Of a stretch of DNA of 64,000 nucleotides, positions 1 through 7,795 are shown one piece after another. Position 1 is the stretch's first letter; every line of letters starts with the position of its first letter. The notes beneath the pieces are model-generated. The model ran no database searches. It saw only the letters and a list, made by a program, of their open reading frames with translations, and was not told where the DNA came from. This DNA is from Microthrixaceae bacterium (GTDB lineage Bacteria > Actinomycetota > Acidimicrobiia > Acidimicrobiales > Poriferisodalaceae), in assembly GCA_011523825.1 (NCBI GenBank), contig WTFX01000029.1, positions 301,053 to 365,052 on the forward strand. Direction: 5' to 3'. The translations under genes were made by a program, and so were the position numbers.

Positions 1-1
1 G

Positions 2-472
2 CTCGAAGCGCACCACTCGCTCTACTACAGCCAGGGTCGGGCGGGGCTGCTGCCGAAGCAGAAGGACGACGGCAGCTATGGCATGTACGGCTACCACGAC
101 ATGGACGTCTCGGTCAGGCCGCTCGTGAAGGTCCATCCCGATACCGGGCGCCCGAACCTGCTGATCGGCAGGCATGCACACGACATCGTCGGCATTGACC
201 CCGAGGAGTCCGTCGCACTGCTGGACCGGCTCAACCAGGAGGCCTGCCAGCCGCCGCGCACCTACCAGCACGCCTGGACTGCAGGCGAGGCCGTGATCTG
301 GGACAACCGCCGGCTGATGCACCAAGGCGTGCCCTTCGACATGTCCCAGCCCCGCAAGATGTGGCACACCCGGATCGCCGGCGAGCTCGAATCCGAGCTG
401 GCGCTCAACCACACCGCGGAGACGGCGGGTTTCAAGCACGGCCGCGACGCCATCATGAACTCGGTCTCGTAG
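2..472 (+). CDS. TauD/TfdA-family dioxygenase, 3' part only
   Basis: C-terminal portion (about 156 residues) of an Fe(II)/2-oxoglutarate-dependent dioxygenase; the 5' end lies outside the window and the frame is open from base 2. The visible part has the family's tail signature: VRPLVKVHPDTGRP, then a distal metal-ligand histidine in NRRLMHQG and the 2-oxoglutarate-binding arginine in MWHTRIAG. The first metal ligands (HxD) would be upstream and cannot be checked. Family members oxidise small sulfonates, phenoxyacids or carnitine-like compounds, and the substrate cannot be told from this fragment. It runs in the same direction as the DUF1330 and RidA genes that follow, 31 bases ahead of the first, which suggests a small catabolic operon. 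Confidence 0.85.
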   Translation, partial: LEAHHSLYYSQGRAGLLPKQKDDGSYGMYGYHDMDVSVRPLVKVHPDTGRPNLLIGRHAHDIVGIDPEESVALLDRLNQEACQPPRTYQHAWTAGEAVIWDNRRLMHQGVPFDMSQPRKMWHTRIAGELESELALNHTAETAGFKHGRDAIMNSVS

Positions 473-503
473 CCGATCCGGTATCTGGACCGAAGGGAAC
501 AAC

Positions 504-791
504 GTGACTGCTTACGTCATCACGCGGGTCAACGTGACTGACCCCGACCAGTACGAGAAGTACAAGGCGCTGTCGCCGGCTGCGGTTGCCGAGAGCGGCG
601 GCAGGTTCATCGTGCGAGGCGGCGAGTCGGTGACCCTCGAGGGACCCGAGGAGACCCGGCGCCTCGTTGTGCTGGAGTTCGGGGACGTGGACTCGGCGAC
701 GGCGTTCTACGACTCCGAGAAGTACCGCCACGCCCGAGACGTCAGGGCTGGCGCAGCCGAGTTCGAGATGGTGGTCGTCGAGGGCGTGTAG
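504..791 (+). CDS. DUF1330 domain protein
   Basis: A 95-residue protein that is essentially one DUF1330 domain, a small ferredoxin-like alpha/beta barrel fold related to dimeric monooxygenase-type domains. Recognisable elements are the opening AYVITRVNVTDPDQYEKY, the central GGRFIVRGG, and the SATAFYDSEKY segment where the family has its W/Y-Y-S-x-EY motif. No biochemical role is established for the family. It starts with GTG 31 bases after the dioxygenase and is followed 54 bases later by a RidA protein, so the three genes are probably co-transcribed and may act on the same reactive intermediate (inference). Confidence 0.8.
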   Translation: MTAYVITRVNVTDPDQYEKYKALSPAAVAESGGRFIVRGGESVTLEGPEETRRLVVLEFGDVDSATAFYDSEKYRHARDVRAGAAEFEMVVVEGV

Positions 792-845
792 CCCGGCCCG
801 CGTCTACGGTTGCGTTCCGGCACTACCCAACCAGGAGCAGGCAAC

Positions 846-1232
846 ATGGCGCGCACGTCGATCGAGATCGAGAGCTTCCAGCATGCGAATCCGATTCCCG
901 CTGCGACGCGGATCGGGCCGTTCATCACCAGCAGCATCACGCCGCCGACCAATCCCGGAGGGCGCGACGTCCCGGACTCGCTGGATGAGCAGATCGAGAA
1001 CCTGTTCACCCACGTCGGCCAGATGCTCGAAGGCGCCGGCGCCACCTGGGACGACATGGCGAAGATGACGTTCTATGTCACCGACCCGGCGGCGTCACGC
1101 CCGGCGCTGAACGGGCCGTGGCTGGAGCGCTTCCCCGATCCAGAGTCGCGGCCCGCTCGCCACAACATGAAGGTGGAAGGCGGCGGCCCGGTGCAGATCT
1201 CCTGCACCTTCGAGGCCTACGTCGAAGACTGA
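846..1232 (+). CDS. RidA/YjgF/UK114 family protein
   Basis: A 128-residue single-domain RidA-type protein. The family forms trimers that hydrolyse reactive enamine/imine intermediates, or acts as specialised deaminases in catabolic operons. Supporting elements are the fold-typical FITSSITPP strand, the QIENLFTHVGQMLEGAGATWDDMAKMTFYVTDP core helix-strand unit, and SRPARHNMKVEGGGPVQISCTFEAYVED, which carries the conserved arginine of the active site. The canonical glutamate after it is not evident, so the exact activity is uncertain. The ATG was chosen because AGGAG sits 8 bases upstream (833-837); a TTG 36 bases further up has no such site. Last gene of the short rightward set beginning with the dioxygenase. 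Confidence 0.85.
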   Translation: MARTSIEIESFQHANPIPAATRIGPFITSSITPPTNPGGRDVPDSLDEQIENLFTHVGQMLEGAGATWDDMAKMTFYVTDPAASRPALNGPWLERFPDPESRPARHNMKVEGGGPVQISCTFEAYVED

Positions 1233-1279
1233 GCCGCTGGTTCTCAGTCACCCTCTTCAGGCAACCCGACGCCGCTGCA

Positions 1280-2092
1280 TCACTCTTCGGCGTCGGGCAA
1301 GCCCACACCGAAGCTGATCTGGCCCAGGGGGCCGAAGTCGGCGACGATGGCGTCGCTGGGGCGGATGGTGCGGGCGCGGATGAACGAGCCGGACAGGACC
1401 GAGTGGCCGGCGGACATCGTCACGCCGAATTCGTGGAGCTTGCGGGCGAGCCAGGCCACTGAGTTGATGGGGTTGCCCATCACGGCTGCGGCCGTGCCGG
1501 ATTCCTCGAGGTCGCCGTTGATATACAGCGCGCCGCCGAGATGCCGGATGTCCACGTCGTCGAGGCGCTGGGGACGGCCGCCGACGATGATGAACCCGCA
1601 CGAGGCGGCATCGGCGATGCTGTCGACCACGCCGGCCTGGGTGCTGCGGCGGTTGTAGCGCCGGTCCACCACCTCGACGGCAGGCACGATGAAGTCGGTG
1701 GCCCGCATCACGTCCACGGCGTTCGTGCCGGGGCCGCCGAGGTCGGACTTCAGCACGAAGACGAACTCGATCTCGACGAGCGGCACGTTGAGGATCGAGG
1801 CGGGCACGATCGAGCCCTCGTCGAGGAACCAGTTGTCGAACAGCGTGCCGTAGTCGGGCTCGGTGGCGCCCGTGGTCGAGCGCATGGCCTTGGAGGTCAG
1901 CCCGACCTTGTGGCCCTTGATGATCCGGCCGGCGGCCACCTTGGCATCGGTGACGTACTGGCCGATGGCGTAGGCGTCGGTGATGTCGGCACCTGGGTAA
2001 GTGTCGGTGATCGGGTCGATCCACTCCCGGGTGTTCTCGGCGTGCAGCAGCGCTGCGGCCGCTTCCCGCCGCTGCTCGTCGGTCATCGCCAT
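1280..2092 (-). CDS. 2-keto-4-pentenoate / 2-oxohept-4-ene-dioate hydratase family
   Basis: A 270-residue protein of the hydratase branch of the fumarylacetoacetate hydrolase superfamily (HpaH, MhpD, DmpE). These enzymes add water to 2-hydroxypenta-2,4-dienoate-type products of aromatic meta-cleavage, using Mg or Mn. Visible family features are GHKVGLTSKAMR, DYGTLFDNWFLDEG, VEIEFVFVL (metal-binding acidic residues), VVDRRY and NPINSVAWLARKLHEFGVTMSAGHSVLSGSFIRA. Length fits the family (about 260-270). A GGGGAG site lies 6 bases before ATG 2092. It is convergent with the RidA gene. No other meta-cleavage genes are next to it, so the physiological substrate is open. Confidence 0.85.
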   Translation of the reverse strand: MAMTDEQRREAAAALLHAENTREWIDPITDTYPGADITDAYAIGQYVTDAKVAAGRIIKGHKVGLTSKAMRSTTGATEPDYGTLFDNWFLDEGSIVPASILNVPLVEIEFVFVLKSDLGGPGTNAVDVMRATDFIVPAVEVVDRRYNRRSTQAGVVDSIADAASCGFIIVGGRPQRLDDVDIRHLGGALYINGDLEESGTAAAVMGNPINSVAWLARKLHEFGVTMSAGHSVLSGSFIRARTIRPSDAIVADFGPLGQISFGVGLPDAEE

Positions 2093-2204
2093 GTCATACT
2101 CCCCGTCGCTGGCGCTCCAGCGCGCCGCATCGCCAACCAGCCGAGAACGCTAGAGCCTCTGTCGCGCCGCCCCATTGGAACGCAGCGGCACTGCAGAGCG
2201 AGGG

Positions 2205-2846
2205 CTAGTAGGTCGAATTGCCCCAGGTCTCGTCGAAGACGATCTCCGACAGCGGCAGGCGATCCAGCTTGCGCGGGAACGGCGTGGACCGGTAGCCGAC
2301 GGCGATGTGGGCCGCAGTGGCCACGCCTTCGGGAATGTCGAGCATCTCGGCGACCTGCGGTTCGTACATGCACAGCAGCGTGGTGAGCGCAGTGCCCAGG
2401 CCGGCCTCGCGGCAGCCGAGCAGGAAGTTCTGCACGGCGGGGTAGATCGAGCCGCCGCCCACCACGCTGAGACGTCCGAGCTCGGTGTCGGTGGGGTGGA
2501 CGCCGTCGAGGTAGCCGCAGGCCACCACGATCACGGGCACCTCGGCGAAGTGCTCGGCGAAATGGTCAGCGCTGTCGAGCAGTCGGCTGGCCTTCTCGCC
2601 GATGATCTCGATGTCGCCCTGCCGGGCCATGCCCAGGTAGGCCTTCCACGGCTCGAGGTACCACTCCTGCAGCTGCTGCTTCTTCGCCTCGTCGCGGACC
2701 ACGATGAACCGCACCGGCTGGCGGTTGCCGCCCTGGGGCGCGTGCCGTGCGTAGTCGAATGCCCGCTCCAGCGTCTCGTCCGACACGGGGTCCTTCGTGA
2801 AGTACCTCGTCGTCATCGAGGTCAGTGCTGCCTCGCCAAGTTCCAT
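2205..2846 (-). CDS. Nitroreductase family FMN oxidoreductase
   Basis: A 213-residue nitroreductase-fold flavoprotein (NfsB/FRase type). The FMN-binding elements are visible: TTRYFTKDPVSDETL near the N-terminus, APQGGNRQPVRFIVV for phosphate and ring binding, and GREAGLGTALTTLL with a C-terminal HIAVGYRS strand. Such enzymes are homodimers that reduce nitroaromatics, quinones or enones with NAD(P)H. The start at 2846 was chosen over longer open frames because GAGGAA precedes it closely and homology begins right after; the upstream extension runs through non-coding repeats. It shares a roughly 230-base intergenic region with the divergent ATPase gene at 3077. Confidence 0.85.
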   Translation of the reverse strand: MELGEAALTSMTTRYFTKDPVSDETLERAFDYARHAPQGGNRQPVRFIVVRDEAKKQQLQEWYLEPWKAYLGMARQGDIEIIGEKASRLLDSADHFAEHFAEVPVIVVACGYLDGVHPTDTELGRLSVVGGGSIYPAVQNFLLGCREAGLGTALTTLLCMYEPQVAEMLDIPEGVATAAHIAVGYRSTPFPRKLDRLPLSEIVFDETWGNSTY

Positions 2847-2957
2847 GACTTCCTCGTTTCCTTGGAGTACGCCGTTGCCGGCCCGACGCCGACCCTCGCC
2901 GACGACGGCGCAACAGTAGCCATCGGACACGTCCATGGGAGCATCGACCATCCATTG

Positions 2958-3023
2958 CCGCAAGAAATGACTGGTAGAAGATGCGAGGAATGACCTATAG
3001 TCAATGCGAGAAATGACTGGTAG
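2958..3023. repeat. Three tandem 23-bp imperfect repeats upstream of ATPase gene
   Basis: Units at 2958, 2981 and 3004 repeat with an exact 23-base period. Units one and three share AAATGACTGGTAG and unit two has GAATGACCTATAG at the same phase; the preceding GCGAG/GCAAG is also shared. The array lies between the divergent nitroreductase and AAA+/DUF4143 genes and ends 53 bases before the ATPase start. A 23-base period is about two DNA turns, so a protein bound to each unit would sit on nearly the same face. It may be an operator or iteron-like site (inference). The period is not a multiple of three, which argues against a coding repeat. Confidence 0.7.
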
Positions 3024-3076
3024 CGCCACAGCCAAGTGACGATCACGGGTGCGTGCTGCGCGCAGGCGAGACATCA

Positions 3077-4381
3077 ATGTCGGAGAACCCCCTCATACAG
3101 CGCCGAATCGAGCGCACCCTGCGAGAGCGGCTCGCGACCTTCCGGGTGGTTGTGCTGCACGGTGCCCGGCAGGCGGGCAAGACGACACTGGTGCGCCTGC
3201 TGGCCAACGGCGGCACGTTCGTCAGCCTCGACGACCAAGCCCAGCGGGATGCGAGTCTCCAAGATCCGCGCTCGTTCATCGAGATTCGACAGCGCCCCGT
3301 CATCATCGACGAAGTGCAGCGCGGCGGCGACGCGCTCGTCCGAGAGATCAAGATCGCTGTGGATGCCGATCCCGCACCGGGCGCGTTTCTTCTCACCGGG
3401 TCGGCGAACTTCCTCACGGTTCCGCATCTGAGCGAATCGCTCGCCGGGCGAGCCTCGTTTCTCGATCTCCTGCCGTTGAGCGAAACCGAGCATGAGCGCA
3501 CTGGCGGCCTGCTGACCGAGTTGCTCGCAGACAGCGCTCATCGACGCCACGCGAGCGGTACCCGCGACAGCGGACGAATCACCGACAGCGTGCTCGCAGG
3601 CCGCACAATCTCCAGCGACACGCCCCATGAGTATGCAGAGCGAGTAGCCCGAGGCGGCTACCCGGCGCTCATCGGCATGTCGGAACGCATGCGCGCAGTG
3701 TGGTTCGACGATTACATCCAGGCGGTCATCGCCCGTGACCTGCGGGAGCTGACAGGAGCGCGCAAGATCGACGAATTGCCGCGCCTGCTCGAAGCGGTGG
3801 CGGCCCGCACAGCGTCCGACTTGGTGATCGAAGACCTGCGCCGCGATCTCGGCTTCGGCACGAGAGACACCACCTCCGACTACCTCACCCACCTGCGGAT
3901 GCTCTACCTGGTGCACACGCTGCCCGGGTGGGCGACCAGTGCCGCCACACGTGCGCGACGCCGCCCCAAGCTCTACCTCGCCGACACCGGGCTCGCCGCA
4001 TCGGCATTGCGGCTCAGCACGTCGCAACTGCTCGATCCCGCCGAGCGCATGCGCGGGCCGCTGCTGGAGACCTTGGTGGTGAATGAGCTGGCCAAACAGG
4101 TGACGTTCGCGGACGACCGCGTCTCGCTGAGCCATTTTCGCAGTGCCGACGGCCGACGAGAGATCGACATCATCGCAGAGGCCGCAGACGGGCGAGTCTT
4201 CGGCTTCGAGGTGAAGGCCAGCCGCTCTGTCAACTCCCGGCATCACCGGAACCTCACATGGCTGCGCGACGCCCTCGGCGACAGGTTCGCCCTCGGGATC
4301 GTGTTCTACACCGGCGATGTCAGCTATCGCATCGACGACCGGATCGTCGCGCTGCCGATCAGCGCACTCTGGGACCGTTGA
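3077..4381 (+). CDS. AAA+ ATPase with C-terminal DUF4143
   Basis: A 434-residue protein of the large, poorly understood AAA_14/DUF4143 ATPase group found in prokaryotic accessory regions. Residues 29-36 are the Walker A motif GARQAGKT, VIIDEVQR is Walker B, and LLTGSANF is the sensor-like strand typical of the group. The C-terminal part has the DUF4143 features: LYLADTGLAASAL, a GPLLETLVVNELAKQ helix, and REIDIIAEAADGRVFGFEVKASRS. The last resembles a restriction-endonuclease-like core (D..E-x-K: EID, EVKAS). That suggests an ATPase fused to a nuclease-like domain (inference). A GTG at 3053 in the same frame is an alternative start. It is the first gene of the accessory island and is preceded by the 23-bp repeats. 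Confidence 0.85.
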   Translation: MSENPLIQRRIERTLRERLATFRVVVLHGARQAGKTTLVRLLANGGTFVSLDDQAQRDASLQDPRSFIEIRQRPVIIDEVQRGGDALVREIKIAVDADPAPGAFLLTGSANFLTVPHLSESLAGRASFLDLLPLSETEHERTGGLLTELLADSAHRRHASGTRDSGRITDSVLAGRTISSDTPHEYAERVARGGYPALIGMSERMRAVWFDDYIQAVIARDLRELTGARKIDELPRLLEAVAARTASDLVIEDLRRDLGFGTRDTTSDYLTHLRMLYLVHTLPGWATSAATRARRRPKLYLADTGLAASALRLSTSQLLDPAERMRGPLLETLVVNELAKQVTFADDRVSLSHFRSADGRREIDIIAEAADGRVFGFEVKASRSVNSRHHRNLTWLRDALGDRFALGIVFYTGDVSYRIDDRIVALPISALWDR

Positions 4382-4402
4382 CCCGCGCCGATGGCACAAC
4401 GC

Positions 4403-4762
4403 TCAGAGGCGAAGACGCTTGGCGCGTCTGATCTCCTGACTGACCGGATCCACCTCGAACCTGGCCGACTCGAGCGCCAGCACACCGAGCAGCGGCTCGC
4501 AGCCCGGCGGTCCGTACACCACCCGCACGAAGGCATCCGAACCCATGAACTCGAGCCGGGCACCGGTGAACTCGGCGTCCTGGCTGCTGCCGTCGGCTAA
4601 CTCGTAGGAATCGCTGCCGTAGGGCCGCAAGCCCAACTCCTCCAGACGGTCTCGCGGCACGAGCGTGTCGGTCGATCCGGTGTCCACCAGGAAGCGTCCC
4701 TCCCAGGAGCGCTCGGGCTCAGCAGGGCTGCGGACCGTGACGTCGGTGAAGGTGAATCCCAT
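4403..4762 (-). CDS. Retropepsin-like aspartic protease domain protein
   Basis: A 119-residue protein with the single-domain retroviral-protease-like fold. FLVDTGSTDTLVP contains the D-T-G catalytic triad at residue 27, and the second strand region RLEFMGSDAFVRVVYGP followed by PLLGVLALESARFEVDP matches the hydrophobic-G-hydrophobic psi-loop part. Such proteins act as homodimers and are usually annotated clan AA aspartic protease; bacterial members are mostly uncharacterised. An AGGAG site lies 7 bases before ATG 4762. No signal peptide or membrane segment is seen, so it should be cytosolic. It converges with the AAA+/DUF4143 gene with 21 bases between the stops. A functional link to the neighbouring defence operon is not shown. 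Confidence 0.75.
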   Translation of the reverse strand: MGFTFTDVTVRSPAEPERSWEGRFLVDTGSTDTLVPRDRLEELGLRPYGSDSYELADGSSQDAEFTGARLEFMGSDAFVRVVYGPPGCEPLLGVLALESARFEVDPVSQEIRRAKRLRL

Positions 4763-5051
4763 GATGTCTCCTGAGTCGTCGTGCCACCTGCGGCACCGCC
4801 GGCGAACCTACATCGAGCTCCTTGCGACCCTGCCGTCATTTTCGCAGCCCCGCATGCATTGGCCAGCCCAGTGCAGACATGTCGCATCTGGCGATGAGAA
4901 CTGCGCGCTGTGAGCAGGAGGCGGAGTCGCCAGATTCGAGGCCCACCAAGTCAGCGAGAGGAGCGACGCTTGCTGGAGATGTTCGAAACTCGGACTCATA
5001 TCTCACATCCACGCAGCACGCACTAGCGTGCAGGCGGAATCAAGACTGGTA

Positions 5052-5999
5052 TCAACTATACAGAGAGTATCTAGCCATAATCTCCGAGTATCGCGGCCGG
5101 TTATAGTGATATCGATCACCCAAGAAATAAAGAAGCCAACGCATAGTGGTTTGCCAAGCAAGTGATGCGTCTTCCGAGGATGAATTCATCCACTCCGCCA
5201 GGTAGTCGCGCATTTCGCCGAAACGGCGTTCGTCGGTCAATACATGATCAATGCGGGCAATCATCGGGAGGCCGAGTAGCTTAACGGCAACCATCTCCCC
5301 GAACGCGTCTTCAGACAGCCCGAGAGGTACATCCAAAATCGCTAGGTCAGCGTCTGCAGGCGAGTCGCTAGCCGCCGCCACATTCTGCCCGCTAATCGCC
5401 GCATACGTCGCATAGAGGAGTGCTGGATCACGCGTTTTCGGCAACCATGTGTCAAATTCCTCACTCACATCAGCCATCACATCAGTTGTCAAGATCATCT
5501 TGTCCAACTCGGGGCGAACTTCCTGTGACGCGAGGGCGGTCGAGAACTTGTCGTAGAGATAGTCATCTACCTCTATTGCTGCCTCAGATAGACGCTGTTC
5601 AAATGCACGCAACTCAGATGAGGACACTGCGGTGTCCACGACAAGCTCAAGATTCGGAGAGTTTGACCATCCCAGTGCAGCATTGGTGATGTTGGCGGAA
5701 CCAATGACAGCTGACTGATCGGCCACTAAGACCTTAGCGTGCAGAGACTGGTTGAGCCACAGAGAGCCACCCATCGAGCATACAGTTCCATAAACGTCTA
5801 AGTCACCCACACCGCTCGCGATCTCCTGAATATGCCAACGAGTAATGCACTTAAGCTGTACCGACGGATCCAAATGTTGCAGTAGTCGGTCCAGCGCCGT
5901 GACCTTGATGAATGGTGCTACGACAAGCAAGCTCGATTTCGCAGATGCGACAAGAGTGGCGAGCTCGTCACCAACATTCGCGCTGATCCACCGGGTCAC
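5052..5999 (-). CDS. PLD-like nuclease, last gene of the Ssp-type defence operon
   Basis: About 315 residues with one phospholipase D/HKD catalytic motif: LHAKVLVADQSAVIGSANITN, with His87, Lys89, Asp94 and the following G-S-x-N. A single HKD motif implies a homodimeric active site, as in Nuc-type endonucleases. The C-terminal 180 residues show no known domain to me. Start: a GTG at 5999 overlaps the upstream gene's stop by four bases (GTGA), the same coupling used elsewhere in this operon; a GTG at 6035 in frame would add 12 residues. As final gene after the helicase and MORC-like ATPase it is probably the DNA-cutting subunit of the effector module (SspH position by order, inference). Composition is markedly more AT-rich than the flanks. 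Confidence 0.75.
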   Translation of the reverse strand: MTRWISANVGDELATLVASAKSSLLVVAPFIKVTALDRLLQHLDPSVQLKCITRWHIQEIASGVGDLDVYGTVCSMGGSLWLNQSLHAKVLVADQSAVIGSANITNAALGWSNSPNLELVVDTAVSSSELRAFEQRLSEAAIEVDDYLYDKFSTALASQEVRPELDKMILTTDVMADVSEEFDTWLPKTRDPALLYATYAAISGQNVAAASDSPADADLAILDVPLGLSEDAFGEMVAVKLLGLPMIARIDHVLTDERRFGEMRDYLAEWMNSSSEDASLAWQTTMRWLLYFLGDRYHYNRPRYSEIMARYSLYS

Positions 6000-7795
6000 G
6001 ATTCTCTCAGGAATCGAGCTGCCATGACGCCCCACTTGTGGCGCGTTTCTTGTATCTCTTCTCGTTCCAGTACAGTGGTGGCCTCATCCTCGAATCGGGC
6101 CCACGCCATCAAGAGCAGCTTCAGTCCGCTATTGGCAGTCTCAAGCCGGGACCGAAGAGTATCGATATCTGTTTCGTCAATCGGTACGTCCTCAAGAACC
6201 TCAACAAGATGGGAGTACGCCGGATGGTTAACGTTGATCTTGATGACAATTTCACCAGCAACGATTTTGACCGTAAAGAAGGTTCGTCCCTCTAAGTCTG
6301 CCTCAGCAAATGTGTATTTGATATGCTGTTTGATGGTGCGTGCCGCTAAGGCCTGCGCGTCATCCTGCGTCAGACCTGTATCTTCCAGCTCTCTGGCCAA
6401 AGCTTCAGCTCGCTCGTCATCTGGAAGCTGCTCATCTTCGTCACTTGCACCTTCGTGTCCCTCTGCCTGTCTCTCGCGCGTGACCGTGGTAGCTCTTTCT
6501 TCGGCCGACGGCGTCTCGTGCCGTCGACGCCTGCGCGTGCCTTTTCGTTGAAGCTCGATCGTCTTGCGCAGTAGGTCCAGTCGACGGTTGATCAGATGCA
6601 CCATATCCAATAGAGGGCCTCTCGGGTCCTCGTCGAGACGCATTTGTTCCTGCAGGTCAACAAAACTGTCTTCATCAGCGAGCATTTCTTCAATTGCAGT
6701 AGCGGTCTCGGTGAAATGCCGTGCAGATTGTTTATTGTTTGTAACGCCAAAGACCTCATCAAGCGCTGGCGGGAAGTCAACTTCGATGCCCCACCAGCGC
6801 TCACGAGCCTCGGAAGCATGCACTAAGGATGTTTCCAATTCCAGCTCGCGGTCCGATCTCACTAGTGATACGCCGATGTTTCGCTTCGCATGCCGCCCGT
6901 GCAGGGTGGCTCCTGCTTGTGGCTGTTTCCGCACGTCTTCTTTTGCGACAGTAAAGCGTGTCACGACGCGATGAATGCTCCCCGCGAACTCAATATCGTG
7001 ATCGACCTCCCATGCGTCACCATCTGGTCGAAACATTGCAACCTCGTCATAGGGCGACGGGGTGGACGTGGGAACCATCAAGTACTGCGGGTCATTTGCG
7101 AGCACAGGCCGGTCGATTTCGCACTGGTTGGGCGCATCATCGACGAAGGCTGCCAGTCGGATCGTGACTCGCTTGTCTAGTACAAATCGTCTATACATGC
7201 GGCCGATAATCAACTCCGAGTTCTTAATAATCGCATTGGCGGTCTTCCAAAGACAGCGGTCAAGCCGAGACCACACGACTAGTGTGCCAGACTTGGCGAA
7301 CGTTGCTCCCGCTTGTTGCCAAAGCAGTGGCACTTCCTTCGGTACCGGATACGGCACAGTCGTTTGATCGCCCGCCTCGACCTGATCTAGGTCCATGTAG
7401 CTCCAGATGGCGGAAGTCACGCCATCTTGCCAACTCCACACATCCACCCGACGACATTGAGATATCGACGAACTAGGGAGGCCCATTCCAAAGCGACCGA
7501 TCCCACTTCGATCATCTAGGTACTTGCCGTTTCCAAATTGCAGGGCGTCCGAAAGCACGTCACGATCCATACCCACCCCGTTATCCAAAACAGCGATCTG
7601 GTGGATATTCTGTCGACTCCGCTGGTTCTCAAAAAACTGGCGCTCGCAACAGAGCAGCTCGACGCCGGTCGATCCCGCCTGTATCGCATTGTCGATTAGT
7701 TCCGCCACCGCATAGGCAGTGTTACGATAGCCGCTGTCACGCATAGCCTTAATCGCTAGTGCCGGCGGAACAAGGCTCTTCTCGAGTTCACTCAT
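5996..7795 (-). CDS. MORC-like GHKL ATPase of the defence operon
   Basis: A 599-residue ATPase of the gyrase B/Hsp90/MutL (GHKL) fold. The N-box AELIDNAIQAG (Glu32, Asn36), G1 DNGVGM (71-76) and G2 GIGRFGMGL (98-106) are intact. The spacing and the AYAVAELIDNA opening resemble prokaryotic MORC proteins, which earlier comparative work found in restriction-modification-type operons with helicases and nucleases. The middle has a basic, low-complexity stretch (GTRRRRRHETPS) followed by an acidic linker, then a C-terminal domain I do not recognise. The start at 7795 is supported by GGGAGG upstream and an 8-base overlap with the helicase stop. Probable role: ATP-driven DNA clamp or switch coupling helicase and nuclease (inference; SspG position by order). 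Confidence 0.8.
   Translation of the reverse strand: MSELEKSLVPPALAIKAMRDSGYRNTAYAVAELIDNAIQAGSTGVELLCCERQFFENQRSRQNIHQIAVLDNGVGMDRDVLSDALQFGNGKYLDDRSGIGRFGMGLPSSSISQCRRVDVWSWQDGVTSAIWSYMDLDQVEAGDQTTVPYPVPKEVPLLWQQAGATFAKSGTLVVWSRLDRCLWKTANAIIKNSELIIGRMYRRFVLDKRVTIRLAAFVDDAPNQCEIDRPVLANDPQYLMVPTSTPSPYDEVAMFRPDGDAWEVDHDIEFAGSIHRVVTRFTVAKEDVRKQPQAGATLHGRHAKRNIGVSLVRSDRELELETSLVHASEARERWWGIEVDFPPALDEVFGVTNNKQSARHFTETATAIEEMLADEDSFVDLQEQMRLDEDPRGPLLDMVHLINRRLDLLRKTIELQRKGTRRRRRHETPSAEERATTVTRERQAEGHEGASDEDEQLPDDERAEALARELEDTGLTQDDAQALAARTIKQHIKYTFAEADLEGRTFFTVKIVAGEIVIKINVNHPAYSHLVEVLEDVPIDETDIDTLRSRLETANSGLKLLLMAWARFEDEATTVLEREEIQETRHKWGVMAARFLRES

Noticed and set aside
3053..3076. GTG 3053 as start of the AAA+/DUF4143 gene.
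   Set aside because: Possible, but the added eight residues have no family similarity and the ATG at 3077 lies right before the conserved helix.
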